A DNA stretch of 64,000 bases from Taudactylus pleione (taxonomy: Eukaryota; Chordata; Amphibia; Anura; Myobatrachidae), in assembly GCA_031769625.1 (NCBI GenBank), contig JAUIMM010000135.1, forward strand, positions 4,220,001 through 4,284,000, in the 5' to 3' direction. Both the position numbers and the translations under genes were made by a program. The notes under the pieces are model-generated. The model saw only the letters and a program-made list of their open reading frames with translations, ran no database searches and was not told the DNA's origin. Numbering within the stretch: position 1 is the first letter of the stretch; each line of letters begins with the position of its first letter. Below are positions 54,870 to 64,000 of the stretch, in pieces.

Positions 54870-55320
54870 CAGGGCCGGATTGAGGCTTGTGGGACCCAGG
54901 GCAACTAACATCAAGCCACACGGAGCCTCTCCACCAAGCCATACAGAGCCTCCCCCACCTTCAGCCCCCTTCCCAAGCCACAAAGAACCTACCCATCCTT
55001 CTCCCAAGCCACATGGAGCCTACACACTCACCTCACCTCCCGATTCCAGCAGAGCTGCTCCTGAGTCCTGACTCCCGAGTCCCCTTATTAGCCTCACGGA
55101 TGTCATGTGTCATGTGACGCTGATGAGGGGACTCGGGAGCCGCTCTCTCTGCACTGTATGCAGCAGTGCTGACTGTGCTGCTGCATGCAGAAAATCACTG
55201 AGCCACGGCAGCTTAGCCTCTATCCAGAAACAGGTGCCACTGGACACCTGTTCTCGGCAGGGTCACATCAACCCAGTGTGGGGTCGACCGCCCCAGTTGC
55301 CCCCCTTTAATCTGGCCCTG
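54870..55320. mobile_element. Non-autonomous hAT element (copy B1)
   Basis: Copy of 43721-44164 with the same ends and flanks (GGTTTAGT left, GGCTTAGT right). It carries a short duplication ATGTGTCATGTGAC near 55103-55117 that copy A lacks. Confidence 0.88.
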
Positions 55321-55690
55321 GGCTTAGTAGCAGATAAGATGAAACAATTGTATTAAAAAAGATATGTTATAAAAACCTTGTTTTTTATGCTGTAAAAACT
55401 TTAGTACTGGTTGTTTCTGTGTTGAGCTGTGTATAGTGTATATCTGTTCTTTATATTTAAAGATGGGGTATTTATGTCTCTGATAAAGTCCCTACATATT
55501 TTTAAAACTGGTAAATTCCACAGGTCCACCACACCACAAGTCATGTGTTGGATTGCATATAAAAGTCCCACCTCATGATCCGGCACCATTTCACACAGGA
55601 GAATGGAGGGAGAGGGTATAGACTAGAGCACTGAGTTGTAAAAAAATTACTAAAGCAGGCCATCAGGGCACCATTAGGGTACCATTAGGA

Positions 55691-56196
55691 CTAGGGGGTA
55701 TATTTGTTAAAGGTTTATAGAAGTGGAGATGTTGCCCATAGCAACCAAATTCTAGCTATTATCTTCTAGAAGGTGCTAGATAAATGGTAAGTAGATCTCA
55801 TTGGTTCCTATGGGCAACATCTCCACTTCTATAAACCCAGGAAGACGCTGGAGTATCGCGATTTTTTGGGGGAACCCCCCGCACCTCCGGAAGAGTGAGC
55901 ACTTCTCACGTATCCTGTTCACTTCCTAGTGAAGTGGGTAGAATGGGGAGAATTTTCACGGAGGTTGGTGGTCACCGAGTAGGGAGCAGAGCTTAATGAC
56001 ACAGTTCTACAATAATCGCATCATTTGGCTCATCCCCTATTTAAATATGCATTATTCGCAGCAATTTATAGTGAGGGGCGGGGCTTAATGAGGCAAAAAG
56101 TCCATCCCCGCCCCCATCTTTTTCTCCTCCTCAGGCTTCTCCCAGGGAGGAAGAACAAAAAGTAGGCAAGTATGACTTTAGTAAATATACCGCTAG
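55691..56196. mobile_element. DNA transposon with palindromic MITE (copy B1)
   Basis: Copy of 44534-45038. The inner palindrome is at 55712-55837. The left end reads CTAGGGGGTATATTTG, restoring a G-run that is altered in copy A. Confidence 0.7.
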
Positions 56197-56286
56197 GAGG
56201 AGTAGGTACAGTATAAGTGCAAATAGTGTTTAAGTAGTAGCTGGAGTAGGTGTCTGGTGGAAAGGGTGACTGCAGGCATCCTCATC

Positions 56287-56559
56287 CGATTCCAGCAGAG
56301 CTGCTCCTGAGTCCTGACTCCCGAGTCCCCTTAATAGCCTCACGGACGTCATGTGACCATGATGAGGGGACTCGGGAGCCGCTCTCTCTGCACTGTATGC
56401 AGCAGTGCTGACTGTGCTGCTGCATGCAGAAAATCACTGAGCCACGGCAGCTTAGCCTCTATCCAGAAACAGGTGCCACTGGACACCTGTTCTCGGCAGG
56501 GTCACATCAACCCTGTGTGGGGTCCACCGCCCCAGTTGCCCCCTTTTAATCCAGCCCTG
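56287..56559. mobile_element. Non-autonomous hAT element, right part (copy B2)
   Basis: 5'-truncated by the duplication junction. The right end is CCAGCCCTG at 56551-56559, followed by GGTTTAGT (56560-56567), which matches the left target duplication of the full-length copies exactly. Confidence 0.85.
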
Positions 56560-56935
56560 GGTTTAGTAGCAGATAAGATGAAACAATTGTATTAAAAAAG
56601 ATATGTTATAAAAAACTTCTTTTGTGCTGTAAAAACTTTAGTACTGGTTGTTTCTATGTTGAACTGTATATAGTGTATATCTGTTCTTTCTATTTAAAGA
56701 TGGGATATTTATGTCCCTATGTCCCTGATAAAGTCCCTACATATTTTTAAAACTGGTAAATTCCACAGGTCCATCACACCACAAGTCATGTTTTGGATTG
56801 CATATAAAAGTCCCACCTCATGATCCGGCACCATTTCACACAGGAGAATGGAGGGAGAGGGTGTAGACTAGAGCACTGAGTTGTAAAAAAATTACTTAAG
56901 CAGGCCATCAGGGCGCCATTAGTGTACTATTAGGA

Positions 56936-57447
56936 CTAGGGGGTATATTTGCTAAAGGTTTATAGAAGTGGAGATGTTGCCCATAGCAACCAAATTCTAG
57001 ATATTATCTTCTAGAAGGTGCTAGATAAATGGTAAGTAGATCTATGGGCAACATCTCCACTTCTATAAACCAGAACTTTAGTCATACTTGCCTACTCTCC
57101 TGGAAGACGCTGGAGTCTCTCAATTTTTTCGAGGAACCCCCCGCACCTCCGGAAGAGTAGGCACTTCTCACGTATCCTAGTGAAGTGGGCAGAATGGGGA
57201 GAATTTTCACGGAGGTTGGTGGTCACCGAGTAGGCAGCAGAGCTTAATAACGCAGTTCTACAAGAATCACATCATTTGGCTCATCCCCTATTTAAATATG
57301 CATTATTTGCAGCAATTTATAGTGAGGGGCAGGGCTTAATGAGGCAAAAAGTCCATCCCCGCCCCCATCTTTTTCTCCTCCTCAGGCTTCTCCCAGGGAA
57401 GAAGAACAAAAAGTAGGCAAGCATGACTTTAGTAAATATACCCCTAG
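56936..57447. mobile_element. DNA transposon with palindromic MITE (copy B2)
   Basis: Third copy of 44534-45038. The palindrome is at 56957-57071 and is shortened by about 10 bp in its centre. It carries AGAACTTTAGTCATACTTGCCTACTCTCC after the palindrome, absent in the other two copies. Confidence 0.7.
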
Positions 57448-57540
57448 GAGGAGTAGGTAGATGTGCAAATAGTGTTAAGTAGTAGCTGGAGTAGGTGCCT
57501 GGTGGAAAGGATGACTGCAGGCATCCTCATCCTCAAACTA

Positions 57541-58232
57541 AGGATTACATGATTGTGACAGTTCACTGAGTGCAGGCATAGCCTTTAGCAGCAGTAGTAA
57601 CAGTATCTATCACACAATGCCAGCTCCTTCACAGGCAGGCTACTCTCTGTATCACTGGCTTCATTAAGAGGCATACTGGTATAAACCTGTTGAAAGAACT
57701 CAGGGATGTGATAGCAAAATGGCTTATCCTGCTATGAATCTCCTCAGAATTTGAAATTTCTGATAATGCAATTAAGATCATATGAGCATTACAACTGGGT
57801 GATTTTGAACAAGTACCGGTACCATGTTTTGTAGAAACAATAAACTTGGTGGTTCAGAATTTTTTTAAAAAATGACAGGTACATGCAGGAGATGCTGTCC
57901 GTGGCCCGTAAAATTTCTGTGCATTTTTGGCATCCAGCAACTGCATCTAAAAGTTTGCAGCAGCTGGAAGAACAGTTCAATTTGCCATTCCACCAACTAA
58001 AGTAGTAACAGGATGGATTGCCACCCTCTATATGCTTTAGCGACTGGAGGAACAGCAAAAAAAAAATCCAAACCCACACAACAAGATAAAGGGAGAAGAG
58101 GGGGAATGTTCCTTACTCCATTACAGTGGATAATACTCTCCATTTTATGCAAGATATTAAAATCATTTGAAATAGTAACCAGTGAAGTGAGTTCAGACAC
58201 TGTCAGCCTCTTGGCACAGATGTTCTTCTCCT
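57541..58232 (+). pseudogene. Decayed hAT transposase fragment (copy B)
   Basis: Copy of 45137-45840 with the same frame breaks plus an A-run expansion near 58061-58070. Confidence 0.85.
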
Positions 58233-58334
58233 TCCCAGAGTATGAATATAGCCTCTATGTATCTTAGGTACAATAGAATGCAGTTAGTATATTTCTCATG
58301 GAGGTCATATTGTTACATCTCACAAATTTTTACT

Positions 58335-59878
58335 GGGGGTGCTGCCTACTGACAATTGGTAGAAATACAGTTGAGAAGGATAGAGCAGAATTGTCCTTGG
58401 TAGTGGCGCACTAGATGAATTATATGAAAATATAACTTTTATTCATTCATATAAAAGGTTTTCTACGTATATTAACAACAGCGAAATATTTAAAAGGAAC
58501 ACATTGTTCCTAGACACAAAAATACATACACAATTCAGACATGACAGAAAAATTTAAAATGAAAAATGAATTAAAATCAAAGTCTCTCGGTGTGTTTATT
58601 AATTTTTTGTAATAAATGTGCCTAATTCATATATCCCTGTGTATTATGCCTGATGATGTATAGTCTCAAGATGAAAAGAAATAGTGTTCAACTTCTTAGT
58701 GCTTGTGATATATTAAATTCAGTCAGGACAAATGTAACATGTTATATTTACAATGTTGCAAAAAAAGTCCTGGTAACATAACCACAGGAAATTGATACTC
58801 TGACTGTCTAAGTCTGTTGCAAGCTAAGAGATTAGACCTAGTTTATAAATATAATCGTTTGTTGGTCTATACCCTAAACATAAACTAAAGAAGAATCAAG
58901 ATCATATGTAGTGAGGGAATAGTAAGTATTAAGATTGCATGTAAGGTGCTTATGTAATATCAAAATTCTATATAATTTCTATCTCACTTAAATGATATGC
59001 TGCACGCATTTATATTGCCGTACAACAATGTGGGATACTAAATTGATTGTTATCCTACAGATGTTATGTCAGCACTCCAAAATATATGGTTTACGTAATA
59101 TGATTACAACATTGTGTATTTTAATGTTGTAATATACTCCTCTCACATTCGGATTTCAGATATTAGGTTCCCCTAATGTTACGATTGTACCGTTGTGTGT
59201 ATAGTTATATATTACTGTCAAATTGCTGTCTAGCTTAGCACGTAAAAATCTTAATAAATTCCCACTGTGTAATATTATCCCTGTTTATTTGCTATCCCGG
59301 TAAGCTAGCCAAGTATATCATAACATGTTCCAGTTGCATACAGACTTAGGATGTATTGCAGTCAGACCACTGTCAGGCTTACCACGTGGAACTCGTATGC
59401 AGTTCACTCCGTGCAGCATAATCCCCGTTTTTAATGTCACGGTAAGCCCACAGAGCATATCATTGTGCACATTTGTTTAATCACTAATCGCTAACACATC
59501 ATACACTTGAAGGGATATACGATTGCTACATATTATTGAATATATTGCGAGTACACGCAAGAGACTAACGCCAACACGCGTTTCGCTGGTAATAGCTTTT
59601 TCAAGGCTAACCAGATTGCCCTCTTCAGTGGTCTAATATACGTTACACTGTCCAATTGACTTCAGTTCCACTGGTCATGTGTTGATTCTGACCAGTCAAA
59701 TGTTTAACTCCTTCATGTCAGTCTTCTCAAGGTCCTCTTGTTATCATAGGTCTAACAAATTCAAATCGACCAATCATAGCGGGTCAAATTATTATCTATA
59801 CAAGTAGATGTTTTTTAAACATCCATTGTAAAATTTATTACATTAATCCTAATATTTAAATGTACCTAATAACATATT
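58335..59878 (-). mobile_element. PLE terminal repeat and 3' region (copy B)
   Basis: Copy of 45938-47463 with a 19-bp insertion near 58485-58503. It includes the ribozyme-like segment at 59570-59633 (GAAACGCGTG from 59584 on minus). Unlike copy A it runs on into AT-rich DNA rather than satellite. Confidence 0.7.
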
Positions 59879-61002
59879 AATAAATTAATCATACACCCAT
59901 ACTTTATGGGAAATGGTAGTTATATAGATTACTTGAAGTAAATAGAAATAGCCCATATGTACTTTATTAAATTAGATTTGGGCATTGTCCTCAAACTTAT
60001 AATATTATACTGAACCATATAATAATTATCTTTATAGAAGAGATATACAGTAGATATTAAATTAGGTGGAGTCAAAAATAGCAGTGGTAATAAATTAGTG
60101 AGTGTGCATAAAAGGTTTGTATAAAAGAATACACGAACATGTTATTTGATGTCATAATCAATCTAGTGCCATATATTAATAAAAAGGAAAATATGTGACA
60201 TATATGTATACATGTATAAATACATAAGTATTGTGCTAAATTATTGAGAAATGAAATATAACCAATAATTTACTTTGTGATTTATATAAGTGAAATAAAT
60301 AAAGTAAATAAGTGCTGATTGTAGAGTGGAATGCTACACTAAAATAAAATAAAATTATGGATAGATATATAAATAATAATACTATCCTTAAATATATTCC
60401 CAAATAGTATTTATCAGTGAAAAATAATTGTGCAAAATTAATACAATACAAAAACAAAACAGAAATCAAAAAGTGTAAGTTCTGAAAGAAAATATATTAT
60501 TAAGTGAGATTATACTGATTTACTCCCATATACATAAGTAGATTCCCATTTAATTGATCCATTTATAATAAGAATTCAAATTCTGTATCACTAGGTCTCA
60601 ATCTATCTAACTGTACTATAATAATAAAATAATATTGTTGTTTTCTGCAATAAATTATAACTTAAAGTTGGTATCATGTGTATATTTTACAAAGGAATTA
60701 TAAATGATATATACCAAGTGTTAAAAATTGCCATAATATAAACCACATTCAGGAGGACTTGATTAGGTAACAAGTTGATATCTTAGTTATTAGGTATCCC
60801 CCTGTCTGAATATATTCAAAATATATAATGCTGATATTCTACCGTTGTTATAGAACGAGGGTTGGTGATCACCTATCATCCATTGTATGGTCAAATATTT
60901 TATAGAAAACGAACAAGTAGATCCGGCACCAGTATATAGTAAGCAATTAACAAACCAACAATTGACATACAATCAATTAAAGTTAGAGAAATCCATTGTG
61001 TT
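59879..61002. other. AT-rich non-coding, probable PLE 3' region
   Basis: Very AT-rich with no credible frames. By position between a PLE ribozyme-like motif and another PLE-type terminus it may be PLE 3' non-coding DNA, like 19460-20700 in PLE-1. Direct similarity is not evident by eye. Confidence 0.35.
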
Positions 61003-61497
61003 GGTGGTGCTCCCAGGGAAAAGTATAAATCATACTTAAATACAAAAAACCTCAAGATTGAGGCTAAGCAAGAAATTCCCTACTTGGGGCACACTTTATA
61101 AGACATGAATGATGAAATGATGATATAATTTAAAACTTAACCTTTATTATGTTATAAATAAAATCTATAGGGTATATAAGAGACTTAAATTGTTAACCAT
61201 ATATATCAGTCTCCCCTATTGAAATATGACATATAATATTAATATTAATTGGGCGAAAAAATATGTAGATTCTTACAGATAGCACTCTATAGTTATAGAA
61301 ATCTTAGGGGATTCAATCCTCCCGTATTGAGTGCTATGGCAGCACGCTCCTGTACTAATGTAATGTGGGTGGATATGGGTTACATGCATATAGAAAAATA
61401 AATAATGATAAACCAAAGTGAATCAAGGTAGAGCCCAAAATATCCCCCAAAGTTAATAAGTATAAATTCTGCCTATTGGATTGCAAATGCATAAATA
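61003..61497 (+). repeat. PLE-type terminal repeat
   Basis: GGTGGTGCTCCCAGGGAAAA, then TTGGGGCACACTTTATAAG and AAAACTTAACCTTTATTATG. This is the same motif order as the PLE-1 terminus (GGGGGTGCTGCC, TTGGCGCAC, AACTTTTATTAG), though diverged. Confidence 0.55.
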
Positions 61498-62080
61498 AAT
61501 TGCATGTGGTCTAGTTATCCAAAGTGCCTCAACAGTACATAAATAAATCATAGAATTTTATGCACTTGACTCAATGATATATATCTGCTTAAATTGCACC
61601 TTGCCCGGTATAAAAATAGCAGAAGCAGGTTTAGCCAGGCAATTCTGAAAGCCTGCGATCACTGCAAAAAAATAATAAACAATTTCATTCTCTTCAAATA
61701 AATTATTGCAATTTGCCCAAATATCATGCACAAACAAAACATCATAGGCTGCACATGTATATTATACAATCATCACTTATTTCTGTTTGTGATGTGTCAG
61801 CAAAATTTGCGTGTGGTCTAAATATCCAAAGTGCCTCAACAATACATTAATAAATCATAGAATTTTATTGCACTTGACCCAATGATATATATCTGCTTAA
61901 ATTGCACCTTGCCCGGTATGAAAAATGGCAAAAGCTGGTTTAACCAGGCAAATCCTGAAAACCTGCAATCAGTGCAAAAAATTAAACAATTTCATTCCCT
62001 TCAAATAAATTATTGCACTTTGCCCAAATATCATGCACAAACAAACATCACTTATCTCTGTTGTGATGTGTCAGCAAAAT
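61498..62080 (+). repeat. Tandem pair within PLE-3 terminal repeat
   Basis: 61498-61809 is repeated as 61810-62080. Shared: GTGGTCTA-TATCCAAAGTGC, ATGATATATATCTGCTTAAA, TTGCACCTTGCCCGGTAT and GATGTGTCAGCAAAATT. The second unit is shorter by a deletion of CATAGGCTGCACATG-type sequence near its end. Tandem terminal repeats are known for PLEs. Confidence 0.8.
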
Positions 62081-62318
62081 TAGCAAAAAGAATGGTAATA
62101 GAGCAAAGTACGGCACTATTGCCCCGATCACCTTCTGCTATTTCGGGTCTTCCCTGAGCGGACCCCAAATGAGAGAGGGATCCCGGACAGCGCCGATGGA
62201 GAAAGAGAAGGTAAGTGGACAGACACTGTCTCGTGTGTGGTGTTAGGCTGTCCTTGTTGCCATGGCAGCGCAAGGACAGGATTCGCCGCCGGGAAAGTCA
62301 CAATCCACCGGAGAAATG
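62046..62318 (+). repeat. PLE-3 left inverted repeat arm
   Basis: Complementary to 63713-63984 (AGCGCAAGGACAGGATTCGC; AGCAAAATTAGCAAAAAG), about 95 percent by eye. It ends exactly where the truncated ORF begins. Confidence 0.9.
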
Positions 62319-62606
62319 TTGAAGCAACGTATTCTCCAACATTTAGGGAATATAAGAAATGCTTCCAAAGACATGGCCAACTTGAAACAAATCACCACAG
62401 TGGCCAGACACTTTCACTCCCTCCGACATGACAACAAACATATACTCAAGGTATTTGGCTTGGACAAAGCCAAGATGGGTATTAGAGGGGGAGATACTAT
62501 GCGTGAATTACTCAAGAAGGAAAGCGAATGGACCTTTAAAATGGGAGCTTTGGCTCCAAGAGGCCTCAATGAGTTTATAAATTACTCAGTTTTTTTGAAA
62601 AGATAA
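62262..62606 (+). pseudogene. PLE-3 endonuclease tail fused to terminal repeat
   Basis: A 114-codon frame. The first 18 or so residues (MAAQGQDSPPGKSQSTGEM) come from the terminal repeat. The rest is the C-terminal end of a PLE protein: LKQRILQHLGNIRNASKD (compare LKVRLIEHIGSIRNAKRD in PLE-1), TTVARHFHSLRHDNKHILKV, FGLDKAKMGIRGGDTMRELL, and APRGLNEFINYS. The RT and GIY-YIG core are missing, so it cannot be catalytic. This shows a 5'-truncated insertion with the repeat attached. Confidence 0.82.
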
Positions 62607-63594
62607 GTTATGATGGAGATATCTATTGAATTTTTTCATATTTATCTGATCTTCCTTTTTATAAATCTCTATGAATTTTTAATTTTCATAACAATTTGAG
62701 GAATTAATCGACAATTTATAATTATTATTTTAATTTCAGTTATGCTTTTTTCACTCTGCACATTATATTTAAGTTTTCCTAGCACTGTTTAATAAACACT
62801 TTTTTAATATATTATCATGATTTGAATACAACTGTTGTCACATTTTATTTTTATTTGACACAGTGACACGCCATTTTAGTCCTATAATTATTTTTTTAGA
62901 GCTAACATATATCACATTTATCCAATGGTAGAGATATTTCTCTAGAACCAATTTTGATCCACTTAAGGATTTGATTATTTATGAAACACTTATTATACAC
63001 TTCATTTTGCCCCCCCTCTTTTTTTCCTCTTCTGTTCTTCTTTCTTTTCCTTTTATGTATTTAGTATTAATAGTCACCTTTTTAACACATGTTTATTATA
63101 GATACACTCTCCTTGGGGTATTTTATATGCCTTTAGGAGTATCACACACTTAACTTATTTTTGGACACTTATTTTTATATAAATTTTATTATTCTTCACT
63201 TTCTCTATTCTTATTATTTCTGATTTTTATTTTATTTTTAATTTTTATTTTTCATTTTTATATATTAATTTCTATTCCCCCTTTTTTTCATTATTATTAT
63301 TTTTCATTATTATTATTCTTATTTCATTACTATTTTCATTTTATTTTTCATATTATATATGATATATGGTTACATAAATTATCTCCTTATAACATTGACA
63401 ATCTAAGAAAATAGAATATCAGCTAAGCAAGGGTTAAATAACCCATCAGTACATTATGCACCATTAGATCAAAGAGGTGCAAATGAAACGGGCAAGATCA
63501 TTGGCCGGTGGATCTGTCTGTTATGTCAAAGCCACAATGATTGGCTATAAGTGAGGTTAAGGGGACAGCATCCGGAGGCCACGTCAGGCTCATG
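62607..63594 (+). other. PLE-3 3' non-coding region
   Basis: AT-rich, including a pyrimidine- and A/T-rich low-complexity tract at about 63180-63370. No gene is seen. Confidence 0.5.
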
Positions 63595-63640
63595 GTGAAC
63601 AAGCCCGCAGGGGGAAACGCGCGTCCGGCACTCACTCCTC
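63595..63640 (+). ncRNA. Ribozyme-like segment, PLE-3
   Basis: AAGCCCGCAGGGGGAAACGC then GCGTCCGGCACTC. CCC/GGG can pair around GCA, and GAAACGCGCGTCCGGCACT parallels GAAACGTACGTCGGCACT in PLE-1. The upstream box (CTCATGGTGA) departs from CTGATGA. Confidence 0.35.
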
Positions 63641-63712
63641 CTCCTAGCGGGGAGTTACACGTGGCAGCCCACTCCTGTTTCCTGGTCTGGTTGACATCCT
63701 CCTTGCTCAGGT

Positions 63713-64000
63713 ATTTCTCCGGTGGATTGTGATTTTCCCTGCGGCGAATCCTGTCCTTGCACTGCCATGGCAACAAGGACAGCCTAACACCGCACACGAG
63801 ACAGTGTCCGTCCACTTACCTTCTCTTTCTCCATCGGCGCTGTCCAGGGTCCCTCTCTCATTTGGGGTCCGCTCAGGGAAGACCCTAAATAGCAGAAGGT
63901 GATCGGGGCAATAGTGCCGTACTTTGCTCTATTACCATTCTTTTTGCTAATTTTGCTGACACATCACAACAGAGATAAGTGATGAGAATTGTATAATATG
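63713..64000 (-). repeat. PLE-3 right inverted repeat arm (runs off window)
   Basis: Reverse complement of 62046-62318 up to 63984. The last bases (ATGAGAATTGTATAATATG) match the first tandem unit near 61757-61772 in reverse, so the repeat continues past the window end. Confidence 0.88.

Larger units (their letters stand above)
55041..57530 (+). repeat. Internal tandem duplication in copy B (1,246-bp unit)
   Basis: Unit 1, 55041-56286, is repeated as unit 2, 56287-57530. The junction ATCCTCATCC/GATTCCAGC lies at 56286-56287. Unit 2 contains the right part of the hAT element and a full second DNA transposon copy. Copy A has only one unit, so the event came after the large duplication or was lost from A. 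Confidence 0.9.
50119..59878 (+). repeat. Large segmental duplication, copy B
   Basis: Direct copy of 39469-47463. The offset is 10,650 at the left end and 12,415 at the right. Extra material relative to A: 34 bp near 52168-52201, 458 bp at 53351-53808, and a second copy of a 1,246-bp block (56287-57530). The copy starts in the last 24 bp of the Harbinger-like element, whose remainder is replaced by satellite. Confidence 0.93.

Overview
This window looks like vertebrate, most probably amphibian (anuran), intergenic DNA. It is built almost entirely of nested transposable elements. I found no host exon, tRNA, rRNA or CRISPR array that I could support. The amphibian call is an inference. It rests on DIRS elements, Penelope-like elements (PLEs) with GIY-YIG endonucleases, a Tx1/L1-type LINE, an L2/CR1-type LINE and several hAT and Harbinger-like families lying together in AT-rich DNA.

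Layout. 0.8-2.3 kb is a decayed L2/CR1 reverse transcriptase. 3.0-3.4 kb is a short non-autonomous hAT with a perfect 8-bp target duplication. 3.5-4.6 kb is a local duplication whose first copy carries a SINE-like insertion. 5.6-6.1 kb is a scrambled L1-like fragment. 6.3-8.3 kb is the 5' terminal region and N-terminal gag of a DIRS element, cut off by a PLE. That PLE (PLE-1, 8.3-24.5 kb) has inverted terminal repeats and encodes on the minus strand. It was itself hit by an 8.6-kb hAT (9244-17863) and by an 805-bp non-autonomous hAT (18238-19042). The large hAT holds a 4.3-kb minisatellite of about 27 units of 160 bp and a roughly 1,000-codon transposase frame broken only by two TGA codons.

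24.5-30.2 kb holds the 3' end of another PLE (minus) and a second copy of the PLE-1 family (PLE-2, plus), head to head with PLE-1. 30.2-31.8 kb is DIRS gag/RT on minus, and 31.8-32.2 kb is the first half of a DIRS tyrosine recombinase on plus. The second half of a recombinase resumes at 42.5 kb. Between them lie a PLE terminal repeat, a 599-bp Harbinger-like element and a nearly full-length L1/Tx1-type LINE on minus (about 34.0-42.4 kb). A foldback structure and a second Harbinger-like element sit inside that LINE.

A segment of about 8 kb (39469-47463) recurs as a closely similar direct copy at 50119-59878. The two copies are separated exactly by a 2.65-kb, 183-bp-unit satellite (47464-50118). 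The second copy also carries an internal 1.25-kb tandem duplication. The final 3 kb is a 5'-truncated PLE between inverted terminal repeats, the right one running off the window end.

None of these genes cooperate in a cellular pathway. Each set (DIRS gag/RT/YR, PLE ORF1/RT-endonuclease, LINE ORF1/ORF2, hAT transposase) would serve only its own element, and all show disabling changes. The value of the window is as a stratigraphic record: empty sites, target duplications and paired copies allow insertions to be ordered. Repeated ribozyme-like segments downstream of the PLE genes deserve testing.
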